Source: Deltaproteobacteria bacterium
GTDB taxonomy: Bacteria > Desulfobacterota > Desulfobacteria > Desulfobacterales > Desulfatibacillaceae
DNA: 6,132 nt
Assembly: GCA_021815525.1 (NCBI GenBank)
Contig: JAKAGN010000175.1
Span: 1-6,132 of the forward strand
Direction: 5' to 3'
Shown: piece after piece, positions 1 through 5,231 of the stretch
Layout: each line of letters starts with the position of its first letter
Numbering within the stretch: the first letter of the stretch is position 1
Position numbers and translations under genes: made by a program
Notes under the pieces: generated by a model
Told to the model about the DNA's origin: nothing
The model's input: only the letters and a program-made list of their open reading frames with translations
The model's database searches: none

Positions 1-982
1 TCACGTAGCAAAGAAAGTCCACCCCGGCGGCGGCGGCGATGGCCCCGCCTATGGCCCCCACCACGTGGTCGTAGCCGGGCGCGACGTCGGTGGGAAGCGG
101 CCCTAAGACATAGTAAGGGGCCCCGCCGCAGAGTCGCTTCTGGAGCCTTACGTCGCTTGCTATGTAGGAAAGGGGCACGTGGCCGGGGCCCTCGATCATG
201 ACCTGCACCCCGGCGTCGCGGGCGCGGGCCGCAAGCGATCCCAGGACGTTCAGCTCCGCGTGCTGGGCCCTGTCCTCGGCGTCGGCTATGGCCCCGGGCC
301 GCAGGCCGTCGCCCAGGGAGAGGGTCACATCGTGGGCGCGGGCGATGGAAAGAAGCCTGTCGTAGTCCTCGTAGAGGGGGTTTTCGCGGCCCGTCACCGC
401 CATCCACTCCGCCATGAGGCTTCCGCCCCTGGAGACGATCCCCATCACCCGCTCGCAGGTCATGAGGCTGTCCACGGTTGCCCTCACCACCCCGCAGTGC
501 ACTGTGACGAAATCCACGCCCAGCTTGGCCTGGGCCTCGATCTCGGAGAAGAGGTCGTCTCCCGTCATGTCGGCGATGGCCTTTTTTTCCCGCGCAAGCT
601 TGCTGGCCACGCCGTAAATAGGCACGGTGCCCACCATTACGGGCGATTTTTCCAGTATGGCGGCCAAAATTGCGTGGAGGTCGCCTCCTGTCGAGAGGTC
701 CATGACGGCGTCGGCCCCGGCCGAGACCGCGGCGTCAAGCTTTTCCATCTCGAGGTCCGCCAGGTGGCGGCTCATGCTGGTGCCGATGTTGGCGTTGACC
801 TTGGTTTTGAAGCCCTCGCCTATCACGCGGGCCGAAAAGCTCCGGTGGACGTTTTTTGGAATCACGGCAAGCCCCGCCGCCACCTTGTCGCGGACGGTCT
901 CGGGGCTCGTTTTTTCGTGGGAGGCCGCTTGGGTCATGGCCTCGGTGATTTTTCCCTCTCTTGCAGCCAGAAGCTGGGTCAT
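1..982 (-). CDS. thiC: Phosphomethylpyrimidine synthase ThiC, 3' end beyond the window
   Basis: ThiC is a cytosolic radical-SAM enzyme that rearranges 5-aminoimidazole ribotide into hydroxymethylpyrimidine phosphate, the pyrimidine half of thiamine. About 327 codons are present. The reverse strand reads without a stop from ATG at 982 to the window edge. Family motifs in order: IPKN near residue 41, KVNANIGTS at 61-69, a DLSTGG stretch, TVPIYG, VHCGV around H162, SRGGSL, NPLYEDYD, SLGDGLRPG around D225, IEGPGHVP around E264, and a PLPTDVAPGYDH stretch ending in DFLCYV at the edge. The C-terminal Cys cluster that binds the 4Fe-4S centre would lie to the left, outside the window, so it cannot be checked. 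The N-terminus matches the short ThiC form lacking the extra N-terminal domain of the E. coli and plant enzymes. It is transcribed divergently from the cooC-like gene. I see no frameshift. Identification is very secure. Confidence 0.97.
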   Translation of the reverse strand, partial: MTQLLAAREGKITEAMTQAASHEKTSPETVRDKVAAGLAVIPKNVHRSFSARVIGEGFKTKVNANIGTSMSRHLADLEMEKLDAAVSAGADAVMDLSTGGDLHAILAAILEKSPVMVGTVPIYGVASKLAREKKAIADMTGDDLFSEIEAQAKLGVDFVTVHCGVVRATVDSLMTCERVMGIVSRGGSLMAEWMAVTGRENPLYEDYDRLLSIARAHDVTLSLGDGLRPGAIADAEDRAQHAELNVLGSLAARARDAGVQVMIEGPGHVPLSYIASDVRLQKRLCGGAPYYVLGPLPTDVAPGYDHVVGAIGGAIAAAAGVDFLCYV

Positions 983-989
983 TCATCGT

Positions 990-995
990 CTCCTT
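990..995 (-). promoter_or_regulatory. Shine-Dalgarno site that decides the thiC start
   Basis: On the minus strand AAGGAG lies 7 nt before the ATG at 982. A second ATG at 986 is only 3 nt from the site and in a different frame, where it opens an unrelated shadow reading frame. Spacing and the match of the MTQLLAARE N-terminus to ThiC both favour 982. Confidence 0.75.
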
Positions 996-1014
996 GCGAG
1001 GAATCGCTAGCCGG

Positions 1015-1043
1015 ACTTTAAAAGCACGGGCGGGCCTTGTCAA
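1015..1043 (-). promoter_or_regulatory. Candidate sigma70-type promoter for thiC
   Basis: Read on the minus strand, TTGACA (1043-1038) is followed after exactly 17 nt by TAAAGT (1020-1015). The -35 box is perfect and the -10 box matches 4 of 6. Transcription would start near 1008, leaving a leader of about 25 nt, too short for a riboswitch. The -35 box lies in the left arm of the inverted repeat at 1032-1088. The call is from the sequence match only. Confidence 0.5.
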
Positions 1044-1088
1044 CCGGCGCAACCCCATCCCGCCACGAAAAAGGTTGACGCAAGGCCC
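1032..1088. repeat. Bulged inverted repeat in the divergent promoter region
   Basis: The left arm GGGCCTTGTCAACC (1032-1045) is the reverse complement of the right arm GGTTGACGCAAGGCCC (1073-1088), except for a 2-nt bulge (CG at 1079-1080). That gives 14 paired bases around a 27-nt spacer. Arm centres are 42 bp apart, about four helical turns, so both arms would face the same side of the DNA. Each arm contains a TTGAC-type -35 box pointing outward. Because both predicted transcription starts lie outside the repeat, it would act as DNA (operator-like) rather than as an RNA hairpin. No regulator is identified. Confidence 0.6.
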
Positions 1089-1103
1089 ATCCTGCCATAA
1101 TTT
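1075..1103 (+). promoter_or_regulatory. Candidate promoter for the cooC-prmA-MBL unit
   Basis: TTGACG (1075-1080) matches the -35 consensus at 5 of 6. Two readings of the -10 box are possible: CATAAT at 1096-1101 (5 of 6, spacing 15) or TAATTT at 1098-1103 (3 of 6, spacing 17). The sequence around 1096-1106 is a locally AT-rich patch in GC-rich DNA, which supports a promoter there. The -35 box sits in the right arm of the inverted repeat, mirroring the thiC promoter. Confidence 0.45.
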
Positions 1104-1116
1104 TATGGGGATATTC

Positions 1117-1131
1117 GGGGCGTTCGGCCCC
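1117..1131 (+). other. Small GC-rich hairpin in the cooC leader
   Basis: GGGGC (1117-1121) and GCCCC (1127-1131) form a perfect 5-bp stem with a 5-nt loop. It falls in the predicted leader, about 20 nt before the ribosome binding site at 1151-1155. No U-run follows, so it is not a terminator. It may be chance in GC-rich sequence. Confidence 0.25.
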
Positions 1132-1162
1132 CTTCGTTTACCGGATCGAAAAGGATGCCTGC

Positions 1163-1918
1163 GTGAACCAGTTTTCCATCGCGCTCGCCGGAAAAGGCGG
1201 CGTTGGCAAGACAACCCTGTGCGGAATGCTAGTGCGTTACCTGGTGGGGAAGGGCAAGAAGCCGGTTCTGGCCGTTGACGCCGACCCCAACTCGAATCTT
1301 AACGAGGTCCTGGGGCTCACCATCTCCACCACCCTGGGGAGGGCCCGGGAGGAGATGAAAAAGGGGCAGGTTCCAAGCGGCATGACCAAGGACGTCTTCA
1401 TCGAGATGAAGATGGAGGAGGCCATAGCGGAGGCCGACGGCTACGACCTGGTGGTCATGGGCCAGCCCGAGGGAAGCGGCTGCTACTGCGCGGCCAACTC
1501 GCTCCTGTCCCGCTTTTTGGAGAAGCTCACGGAAAATTACAGCTTCCTCGTCATGGACAACGAGGCGGGCATGGAGCACATAAGCCGGCTCACCACGAAA
1601 AACGTGGACGTGCTTCTGATCGTCTCCGATCCCTCGCGCCGGGCCATACAGGCCGCGGGGCGCATAGGAAGACTTGCCAAGGAATTGAACATAGGCGCGG
1701 CCAAAACGTATCTTGTCGTGAACCAGGTGAAGGGTCCGCTTTCCGAGGCGGCCCTTTCGGTGATCCGCGAGGAGGGCCTCACGCTTATCGGCACCGTGCC
1801 GGAGGACCCCTTGATCTACGATTACGATTTCGCGGGCCGGCCCACCCTGACGCTTCCCGAGGAGAGCCCGGCCGTGAAGGCGGCCTTCGCCATCTTCGAC
1901 GGGATCGTGCCGGCGTGA
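1163..1918 (+). CDS. cooC: CooC-like nickel-insertion ATPase (CODH maturation factor)
   Basis: CooC proteins are cytosolic dimeric MinD/ParA-type ATPases that help load nickel into the active cluster of carbon monoxide dehydrogenase. This 251-residue protein has the deviant Walker A loop GKGGVGKTT at residues 10-18 (K11 and K16), DADPNSN at 39-45, and the CooC signature PEGSGCYCAAN with a CxC pair at C107/C109, known in the family to bind metal between subunits. MDNEAGMEHISR at 131-142 and VSDPSRRAIQAA follow, both typical of CooC. Length is usual for the family. The start is GTG at 1163, preceded by AAGGA at 1151-1155 with 7-nt spacing; the N-terminus then begins just before the first strand and P-loop, as expected. 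The stop overlaps the start of the prmA-like gene by 4 nt, implying translational coupling. No CODH or acetyl-CoA synthase gene is in view, so the client enzyme is unknown. The specific CooC role is inferred from the CxC motif. Confidence 0.88.
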   Translation: MNQFSIALAGKGGVGKTTLCGMLVRYLVGKGKKPVLAVDADPNSNLNEVLGLTISTTLGRAREEMKKGQVPSGMTKDVFIEMKMEEAIAEADGYDLVVMGQPEGSGCYCAANSLLSRFLEKLTENYSFLVMDNEAGMEHISRLTTKNVDVLLIVSDPSRRAIQAAGRIGRLAKELNIGAAKTYLVVNQVKGPLSEAALSVIREEGLTLIGTVPEDPLIYDYDFAGRPTLTLPEESPAVKAAFAIFDGIVPA

Positions 1919-2736
1919 GCGGCTGCCCCTACGGGGACCTTTTCATCTACTACATCGAAGGCCGCCTGGACCCCGGCACGGACGCGGCCTTGGGCCCGGC
2001 CTACCTGGGGGACTGGGAGGAGGAGGGATCGAGCTTCCTCTTCTTCTCACGGGGCTCGGATGGCGAGGTGGCGGCGCTTGTCGGTTCCCAGCCGCAGCTT
2101 GCGCTGGTCGATTCCTACAAGATGGCGTGGAGCGAGTGGCAGGCCCAGTTCCCGGAAATTCTTTCCATCGGCCGCTTCGCCTTCACCGCCCCCTGGGCGA
2201 AGGAGGAGCCGCCGGAAGGCTCGCTTAGGGTGGTGCTGGACCCCGGAATGGTTTTCGGCACCGGCACGCACCCCACCACGGCCCACTGCATCGAGGCCCT
2301 GGAGGCGGTCTTCCTTGAGGAGCCCCCGGCCCGGGTGCTGGACCTGGGCACCGGAACCGGCATCCTGGCCCTGGCCGCGGCGCGCCTTGGGGCGGAAAAG
2401 GTCACGGCCGTGGACCTAAACCCCCTGGCGGCCCGGACCGCAGCCCGGAACGTGGCCCTAAACGGCCTCGCGGACGTCGTGAGCGTCGTCCATGGCAGGG
2501 CCGAGAGCTGGGTGGACCGCGGCGCTGACCTTCTGGCGGCCAACATCCACGCGGCCGTGATGAAGGACATCCTGGCGCGTCCGGGCATCATCCGCAAGAA
2601 GGCCCTCATCCTCTCCGGCCTTTTGCGCTCACAGGTGGGCGAGATACGCGACATGCTGAAATCGCTGCCTTTTCGCATTGAAAACACTTGGGACCGGGAC
2701 GGGACCTGGTTCACCTTTCTGGCCAAGCGCCGCTGA
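1915..2736 (+). CDS. prmA: PrmA-like ribosomal protein L11 methyltransferase
   Basis: PrmA methylates ribosomal protein L11 using S-adenosylmethionine. This 273-residue protein is slightly shorter than the E. coli enzyme (about 293). The N-terminal part retains WSEWQAQFP (72-80) and IGRFAFTAPW (85-94), which match the linker conserved before the PrmA catalytic domain. The catalytic domain follows: VLDPGMVFGTGTHPTT (107-122), SAM-binding VLDLGTGTGILA (141-152), acidic VDLNP (166-170), and AANIHAAV (208-215) where PrmA proteins usually read ANIL. The very N-terminal region is less PrmA-like, so L11 as substrate is probable rather than proven; another methyltransferase of the same fold is the alternative. 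The start is GTG at 1915 in a GTGA overlap with the cooC stop; upstream Shine-Dalgarno sequence is weak, so translation probably relies on ribosomes finishing cooC. Confidence 0.82.
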   Translation: MSGCPYGDLFIYYIEGRLDPGTDAALGPAYLGDWEEEGSSFLFFSRGSDGEVAALVGSQPQLALVDSYKMAWSEWQAQFPEILSIGRFAFTAPWAKEEPPEGSLRVVLDPGMVFGTGTHPTTAHCIEALEAVFLEEPPARVLDLGTGTGILALAAARLGAEKVTAVDLNPLAARTAARNVALNGLADVVSVVHGRAESWVDRGADLLAANIHAAVMKDILARPGIIRKKALILSGLLRSQVGEIRDMLKSLPFRIENTWDRDGTWFTFLAKRR

Positions 2737-2768
2737 CACCGCTGGCGGATTGTTTCCCAGGGGATTCT

Positions 2769-2773
2769 GGAGG
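2769..2773 (+). promoter_or_regulatory. Shine-Dalgarno site that decides the MBL-fold gene start
   Basis: GGAGG lies 5 nt before ATG at 2779 but only 2 nt before the in-frame GTG at 2776. The spacing favours ATG, so the protein begins MLIRCWGSRGS rather than with one extra residue. Confidence 0.65.
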
Positions 2774-2778
2774 TCGTG

Positions 2779-3621
2779 ATGCTGATCAGGTGCTGGGGTT
2801 CCAGGGGCTCGCTGGCGGTTTCGGGACCCGAATTCCTGAAATACGGCGGCGACACCACGTGCCTTGAAATCCGCTCCCGAAACGACGCCCTGATCATCGT
2901 GGACGCGGGCACGGGCATAAGGCGTCTCGGAAACGCCCTTCTAACCGAGGCCCGGACCGAGATGGACTTCGTCTTCACCCACGCCCACTGGGACCACCTG
3001 ATGGGCTTCCCCTTCTTCAAGCCCCTTTTCAACAAGGACGTGCACGTTAGGATGCAGGGCTGCCCCTTCGCGCGCCAGTACGTGGAGAGCTTGATTTCCC
3101 GGGTCATGGCCCCGCCCAATTTTCCCATCCGCCCCTCGGACATTAGGGCCCGGATCGAGTACGAGGCCACGTGCCCCACGGCGTTTTCCATCGACTCCAT
3201 CACCGTTCATCCCGTGGCGCTCAACCACCCCAACCGCGGCAGCGGCTACAAGTTCACCGAAAACGGCAAGAGCTTCGTGTTCCTCACCGATAACGAGCTT
3301 GATTTCCACCATCCGGGCGGACCGGGCTTTGACGAGTTCGTGGACTTCGTCAAGGGAAGCGATTTTTTGATCCACGACGCGGAGTTCACCCCCGAGGAGT
3401 ACGAGGCCTACACCCGGGGCTGGGGCCACAGCACCTACACCCGGGCCGTGGACCTGGCCTTGGCCGCGGGCGTCGGCAGCCTGGGGCTCTTTCACTTAAA
3501 CCAGGACCGCTCCGACCTCGACGTGGACCGCATCGTGGACCGCGCCAAGGCCCTCATAAGGGAGCGCGGAAGCGACATGGACTGCTTCGCGGTGGCGAGG
3601 GACCAGACCTTCGAACTTTGA
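2779..3621 (+). CDS. MBL-fold metallo-hydrolase (PhnP / class II phosphodiesterase-like)
   Basis: This 280-residue protein is a metallo-beta-lactamase-fold hydrolase expected to bind two metal ions. The full ligand set is visible: THAHWDH (H68, H70, D72, H73), H150 in LNHPN, D171 in LTDNE, and a late histidine, either H217 in GHST or H239 in GLFHLN. The opening RCWGSRGS and the YGGDTTCLEI and VDAGTGIRRLG stretches are typical of the branch that includes PhnP-like and cyclic-nucleotide phosphodiesterase-like enzymes, which cleave phosphodiester bonds. There is no signal peptide or membrane segment, so it should be cytosolic. The substrate cannot be read from sequence. It lies 42 nt after the prmA-like stop with a good ribosome binding site, and probably ends the cooC-prmA transcription unit. 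Its stop codon directly abuts palindromic element 1. The family call is secure, the reaction is not. Confidence 0.9.
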   Translation: MLIRCWGSRGSLAVSGPEFLKYGGDTTCLEIRSRNDALIIVDAGTGIRRLGNALLTEARTEMDFVFTHAHWDHLMGFPFFKPLFNKDVHVRMQGCPFARQYVESLISRVMAPPNFPIRPSDIRARIEYEATCPTAFSIDSITVHPVALNHPNRGSGYKFTENGKSFVFLTDNELDFHHPGGPGFDEFVDFVKGSDFLIHDAEFTPEEYEAYTRGWGHSTYTRAVDLALAAGVGSLGLFHLNQDRSDLDVDRIVDRAKALIRERGSDMDCFAVARDQTFEL

Positions 3622-3786
3622 GAGCCTGTCCAAAAACGCGATACTTCAGCGTTGCGCTTCGCCTCACGGCTCGGTCACGTATGAACACCGGGGTCCCCAA
3701 GAAATCGCAGATTTCTTGGGGTGGGATTTACGCTCCCTTCGCCGCTCGCTCGCGCGCCTTGCATTTCATCGTTTTTGATCAGGCTC
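3622..3786. repeat. MITE-like palindromic element 1 (165 bp)
   Basis: The ends are inverted repeats: GAGCCTGTCCAAAAACG at 3622-3638 and CGTTTTTGATCAGGCTC at 3770-3786, which pair at 15 of 17 positions. It begins immediately after the TGA of the MBL-fold gene. The same ends, plus internal landmarks CACGTA (3676-3681), TACGCT (3729-3734) and CCTTGCATTTCATCG near the right end, recur in order in the element at 4324-4441. No protein-coding gene is credible inside it; one open frame crosses it but has no family features. No target-site duplication is obvious. It resembles a non-autonomous mobile or extragenic palindromic element. I do not recognise a named family. Confidence 0.75.
3695..3721. repeat. 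Perfect 12-bp hairpin at the apex of element 1
   Basis: CCCCAAGAAATC (3695-3706) and GATTTCTTGGGG (3710-3721) pair perfectly around a 3-nt loop, GCA. No U-run follows, so it is not a classical intrinsic terminator, though such a stem could stabilise the 3' end of the upstream mRNA. The second element lacks it: where this one has 47 bp between CACGTA and TACGCT, the other has 7. Confidence 0.8.
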
Positions 3787-3805
3787 TTTTCCGGGCTTTT
3801 ATAAA
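3775..3805 (+). promoter_or_regulatory. Possible promoter for the adenosine-specific kinase gene
   Basis: TATAAA at 3800-3805 stands out in GC-rich DNA. The best -35 candidate is TTGATC at 3775-3780, inside the right end of element 1, but the 19-nt spacing is long. If real, the repeat end would supply part of the promoter. Weakly supported. Confidence 0.28.
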
Positions 3806-3838
3806 CGGGATGGATTGAATTTTCTTATGGGAGGCACC

Positions 3839-4321
3839 ATGGAACTCGTCTCTGTGCCGCTCGAGATCCCCGAGGGCGCCAACATCATCGTGGGCCAGAC
3901 CCACTTCATAAAGACCGTGGAGGACCTCTACGAGATCCTGGTCTCGGCTGTCCCCGGCATCGAGTTCGGGATCGCCTTCTGCGAGGCCTCCGGCGACTGT
4001 CTCATCCGCACCGACGGCAACTCCGACGAGCTTGTGTCGACGGCCGTGCGCTACGCAGGGGCCGTGGCCGCGGGCCACACCTTTTACGTGGTGATGAAAA
4101 AGGCCTATCCCATCAACGTGTTGAACGCCGTGAAGGCCTGCCAGGAGGTGTGCTCCATCTTCTGCGCCACCGCGAACCCCGTGGAGGTGATCGTGGCCCG
4201 CAGCGGAGAGGGCGCGGGGATTCTGGGCGTGGTGGACGGCTCGTCCCCCAAGGGCGTGGAGACCGAAAGCGACCAGGCCCGGCGCAAGGATCTACTACAG
4301 CGAATCGGCTATAAGCGGTAA
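3839..4321 (+). CDS. Adenosine-specific kinase family protein (PF04008-type)
   Basis: This 160-residue protein matches the small family described as adenosine-specific kinases from archaeal structural work, thought to bind adenosine and transfer phosphate to it; evidence for the reaction is limited. The family pattern runs the whole length: GQTHFIKTVEDLYE (19-32), VPGIEFGIAFCEASG (38-52), AAGHTFYV (77-84), PINVLNAVK (91-99), IFCATANPVEVIVA (107-120), GILGVVDGSSPKGVETE (127-143) and a closing RIGYKR. It is unrelated to ribokinase-type or PfkB adenosine kinases and has no P-loop. The start is ATG at 3839, with GGAGG at 3830-3834; in-frame ATG 3827 and TTG 3815 would add residues outside the conserved domain. 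It stands alone between the two palindromic elements, so it is probably its own transcription unit. It is common in archaea and anaerobic bacteria, so older transfer is possible, but its base use looks like its neighbours'. Confidence 0.92.
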   Translation: MELVSVPLEIPEGANIIVGQTHFIKTVEDLYEILVSAVPGIEFGIAFCEASGDCLIRTDGNSDELVSTAVRYAGAVAAGHTFYVVMKKAYPINVLNAVKACQEVCSIFCATANPVEVIVARSGEGAGILGVVDGSSPKGVETESDQARRKDLLQRIGYKR

Positions 4322-4323
4322 CC

Positions 4324-4441
4324 GCCTGTCTAAAAACGCGAATTGCTGTGTCACGCTTCAAAGCCAATTCCGCCACGTACGGAGAGTACGCTTGCTCATT
4401 GGCTTTTCGCGTTCCTTGCACTTCATCGTTTTTAGCCAGGC
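4324..4441. repeat. MITE-like palindromic element 2 (118 bp)
   Basis: GCCTGTCTAAAAACG (4324-4338) and CGTTTTTAGCCAGGC (4427-4441) are inverted repeats matching at 14 of 15 positions. It starts 2 nt after the TAA of the adenosine-specific kinase gene, in the same orientation as element 1. Left ends of the two copies agree over GCCTGTCYAAAAACGCGA and right ends over CCTTGCAYTTCATCGTTTTT. Interiors differ but keep the same arm lengths and the landmarks CACGTA (4374-4379) and TACGCT (4387-4392). The region 4442-4478 before the sirtuin shows no strong promoter. Confidence 0.75.
4360..4406. repeat. Internal stem of element 2
   Basis: AAAGCCAAT (4360-4368) and ATTGGCTTT (4398-4406) pair perfectly over 9 bp. 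Inside them CGTAC (4376-4380) and GTACG (4386-4390) pair around the loop GGAGA. Together with the terminal repeats, the element can fold along most of its length as a single long imperfect hairpin. Confidence 0.7.
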
Positions 4442-4478
4442 TTCATATCCAGCCTTTTTCAACTGACTGGTAAAGCCC

Positions 4479-5213
4479 ATGCGGGAAGACATCTTACAGG
4501 CTTCGCGGCTCATACGTGAGGCTCACCTGGTGGTGGCCCTTACCGGGGCGGGGGTATCCGTGGAAAGCGGCATTCCGCCCTTCCGGGGCAAGGGCGGCCT
4601 GTGGGAGCGGCTCGATCCCATGGAGTTCGCCCACATAGACGCGTTTCTGCGGAACCCGGCGCGCGTCTGGGACATACTGGTCCGCGAGATGAAGGACATC
4701 GTGGACCGGGCGCTCCCCAACTCCGCGCACCTGGCGCTGGCGCGCCTGGAGAAGATGGGCGACCTTGCCGCCGTCATCACCCAGAACATAGACGGCCTGC
4801 ATCAGGCGGCCGGAAACCGGGACGTCATCGAGTTCCACGGCAGCTTCGCAAGGCAGCGCTGCATGAAATGCGGCAAGATCGTCCCCACCCACCTGGTGAG
4901 CCTCAAAAGCCTGCCACCCCGCTGCGAATGCGGCGGAATACTGCGGCCCGACTGCGTGTTTTTCGGCGAGGCCATCCCGCTGGAGGCCCTTACGCGCAGC
5001 CAGGAGCTTTCCTCCAACTGCGACGTGATGCTGGTTATCGGCACCTCCGCCGAGGTCCAGCCCGCGGCATCCATGCCCCGCATCGCCAAGTACGCCGGGG
5101 CCCGGATCATCGAGATCAACACCGAGCCCACGCCGCTGACCGCCTCCTACAGCGACCTGTGGCTCAAAGGCCGCGCCGGGGAGGTGCTGGAGTCGCTCCT
5201 GTCAAGCCTTTGA
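4479..5213 (+). CDS. Sir2-family NAD-dependent protein deacylase (sirtuin)
   Basis: Sirtuins remove acetyl or other acyl groups from lysines, consuming NAD and giving nicotinamide and O-acyl-ADP-ribose. The 244-residue length is usual for bacterial members. Visible motifs: GAGVSVESGIPPFRG (23-37) for NAD binding, TQNIDGLHQAAG (101-112), catalytic H120 in FHGS, a zinc site C128/C131 and C149/C151, GTSAEVQPA (188-196) and EINTEP (212-217). The loop after FRG reads KGGLWERLD and lacks the Tyr-x-x-Arg pair of CobB-type desuccinylases, so a deacetylase preference is more likely. This is why I do not use the symbol cobB. No signal or membrane segment is seen, so it is cytosolic. The Shine-Dalgarno region before ATG 4479 is weak, but the start fits the family N-terminus. 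The GT9 gene follows after 18 nt. Targets are unknown; acetyl-CoA-forming enzymes are common bacterial targets. Confidence 0.95.
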   Translation: MREDILQASRLIREAHLVVALTGAGVSVESGIPPFRGKGGLWERLDPMEFAHIDAFLRNPARVWDILVREMKDIVDRALPNSAHLALARLEKMGDLAAVITQNIDGLHQAAGNRDVIEFHGSFARQRCMKCGKIVPTHLVSLKSLPPRCECGGILRPDCVFFGEAIPLEALTRSQELSSNCDVMLVIGTSAEVQPAASMPRIAKYAGARIIEINTEPTPLTASYSDLWLKGRAGEVLESLLSSL

Positions 5214-5231
5214 GGAAGCATTGGGGACGGC

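Noticed and set aside
179..1021. 280-codon rightward open frame opposite thiC
   Set aside because: The opposite strand encodes a full set of ThiC motifs without interruption; this frame is rich in His, Gly and Arg, as expected for an antisense shadow in GC-rich DNA.
735..1214. 159-codon leftward frame using the ATG at 986
   Set aside because: Its downstream ATG lies too close to the ribosome binding site, and the frame yields no recognisable protein, whereas the frame from 982 gives ThiC.
2115..3203. 362-codon leftward open frame across the prmA-like and MBL-fold genes
   Set aside because: It is antisense to two genes with complete family motifs and spans their intergenic gap; its composition is Arg/Ser-rich with no domain.
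3695..3721. Intrinsic terminator after the MBL-fold gene
   Set aside because: The stem is strong but is followed by GTGGGATTT rather than a U-run, so I list it as a hairpin only.
3618..3818. 66-codon rightward open frame across element 1
   Set aside because: It lies almost wholly inside the palindromic repeat, has no ribosome binding site or recognisable motif, and its codons follow the repeat structure.
3839..4321. Composite transposon carrying the adenosine-specific kinase gene
   Set aside because: No transposase gene, no matching target-site duplication and no compositional break are visible; the flanking elements are small and more like independent insertions.
3622..4441. CRISPR array or toxin-antitoxin locus
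   Set aside because: There are only two repeat copies, they are palindromic and 500 bp apart around a housekeeping-type gene, and there is no spacer pattern or small gene pair.
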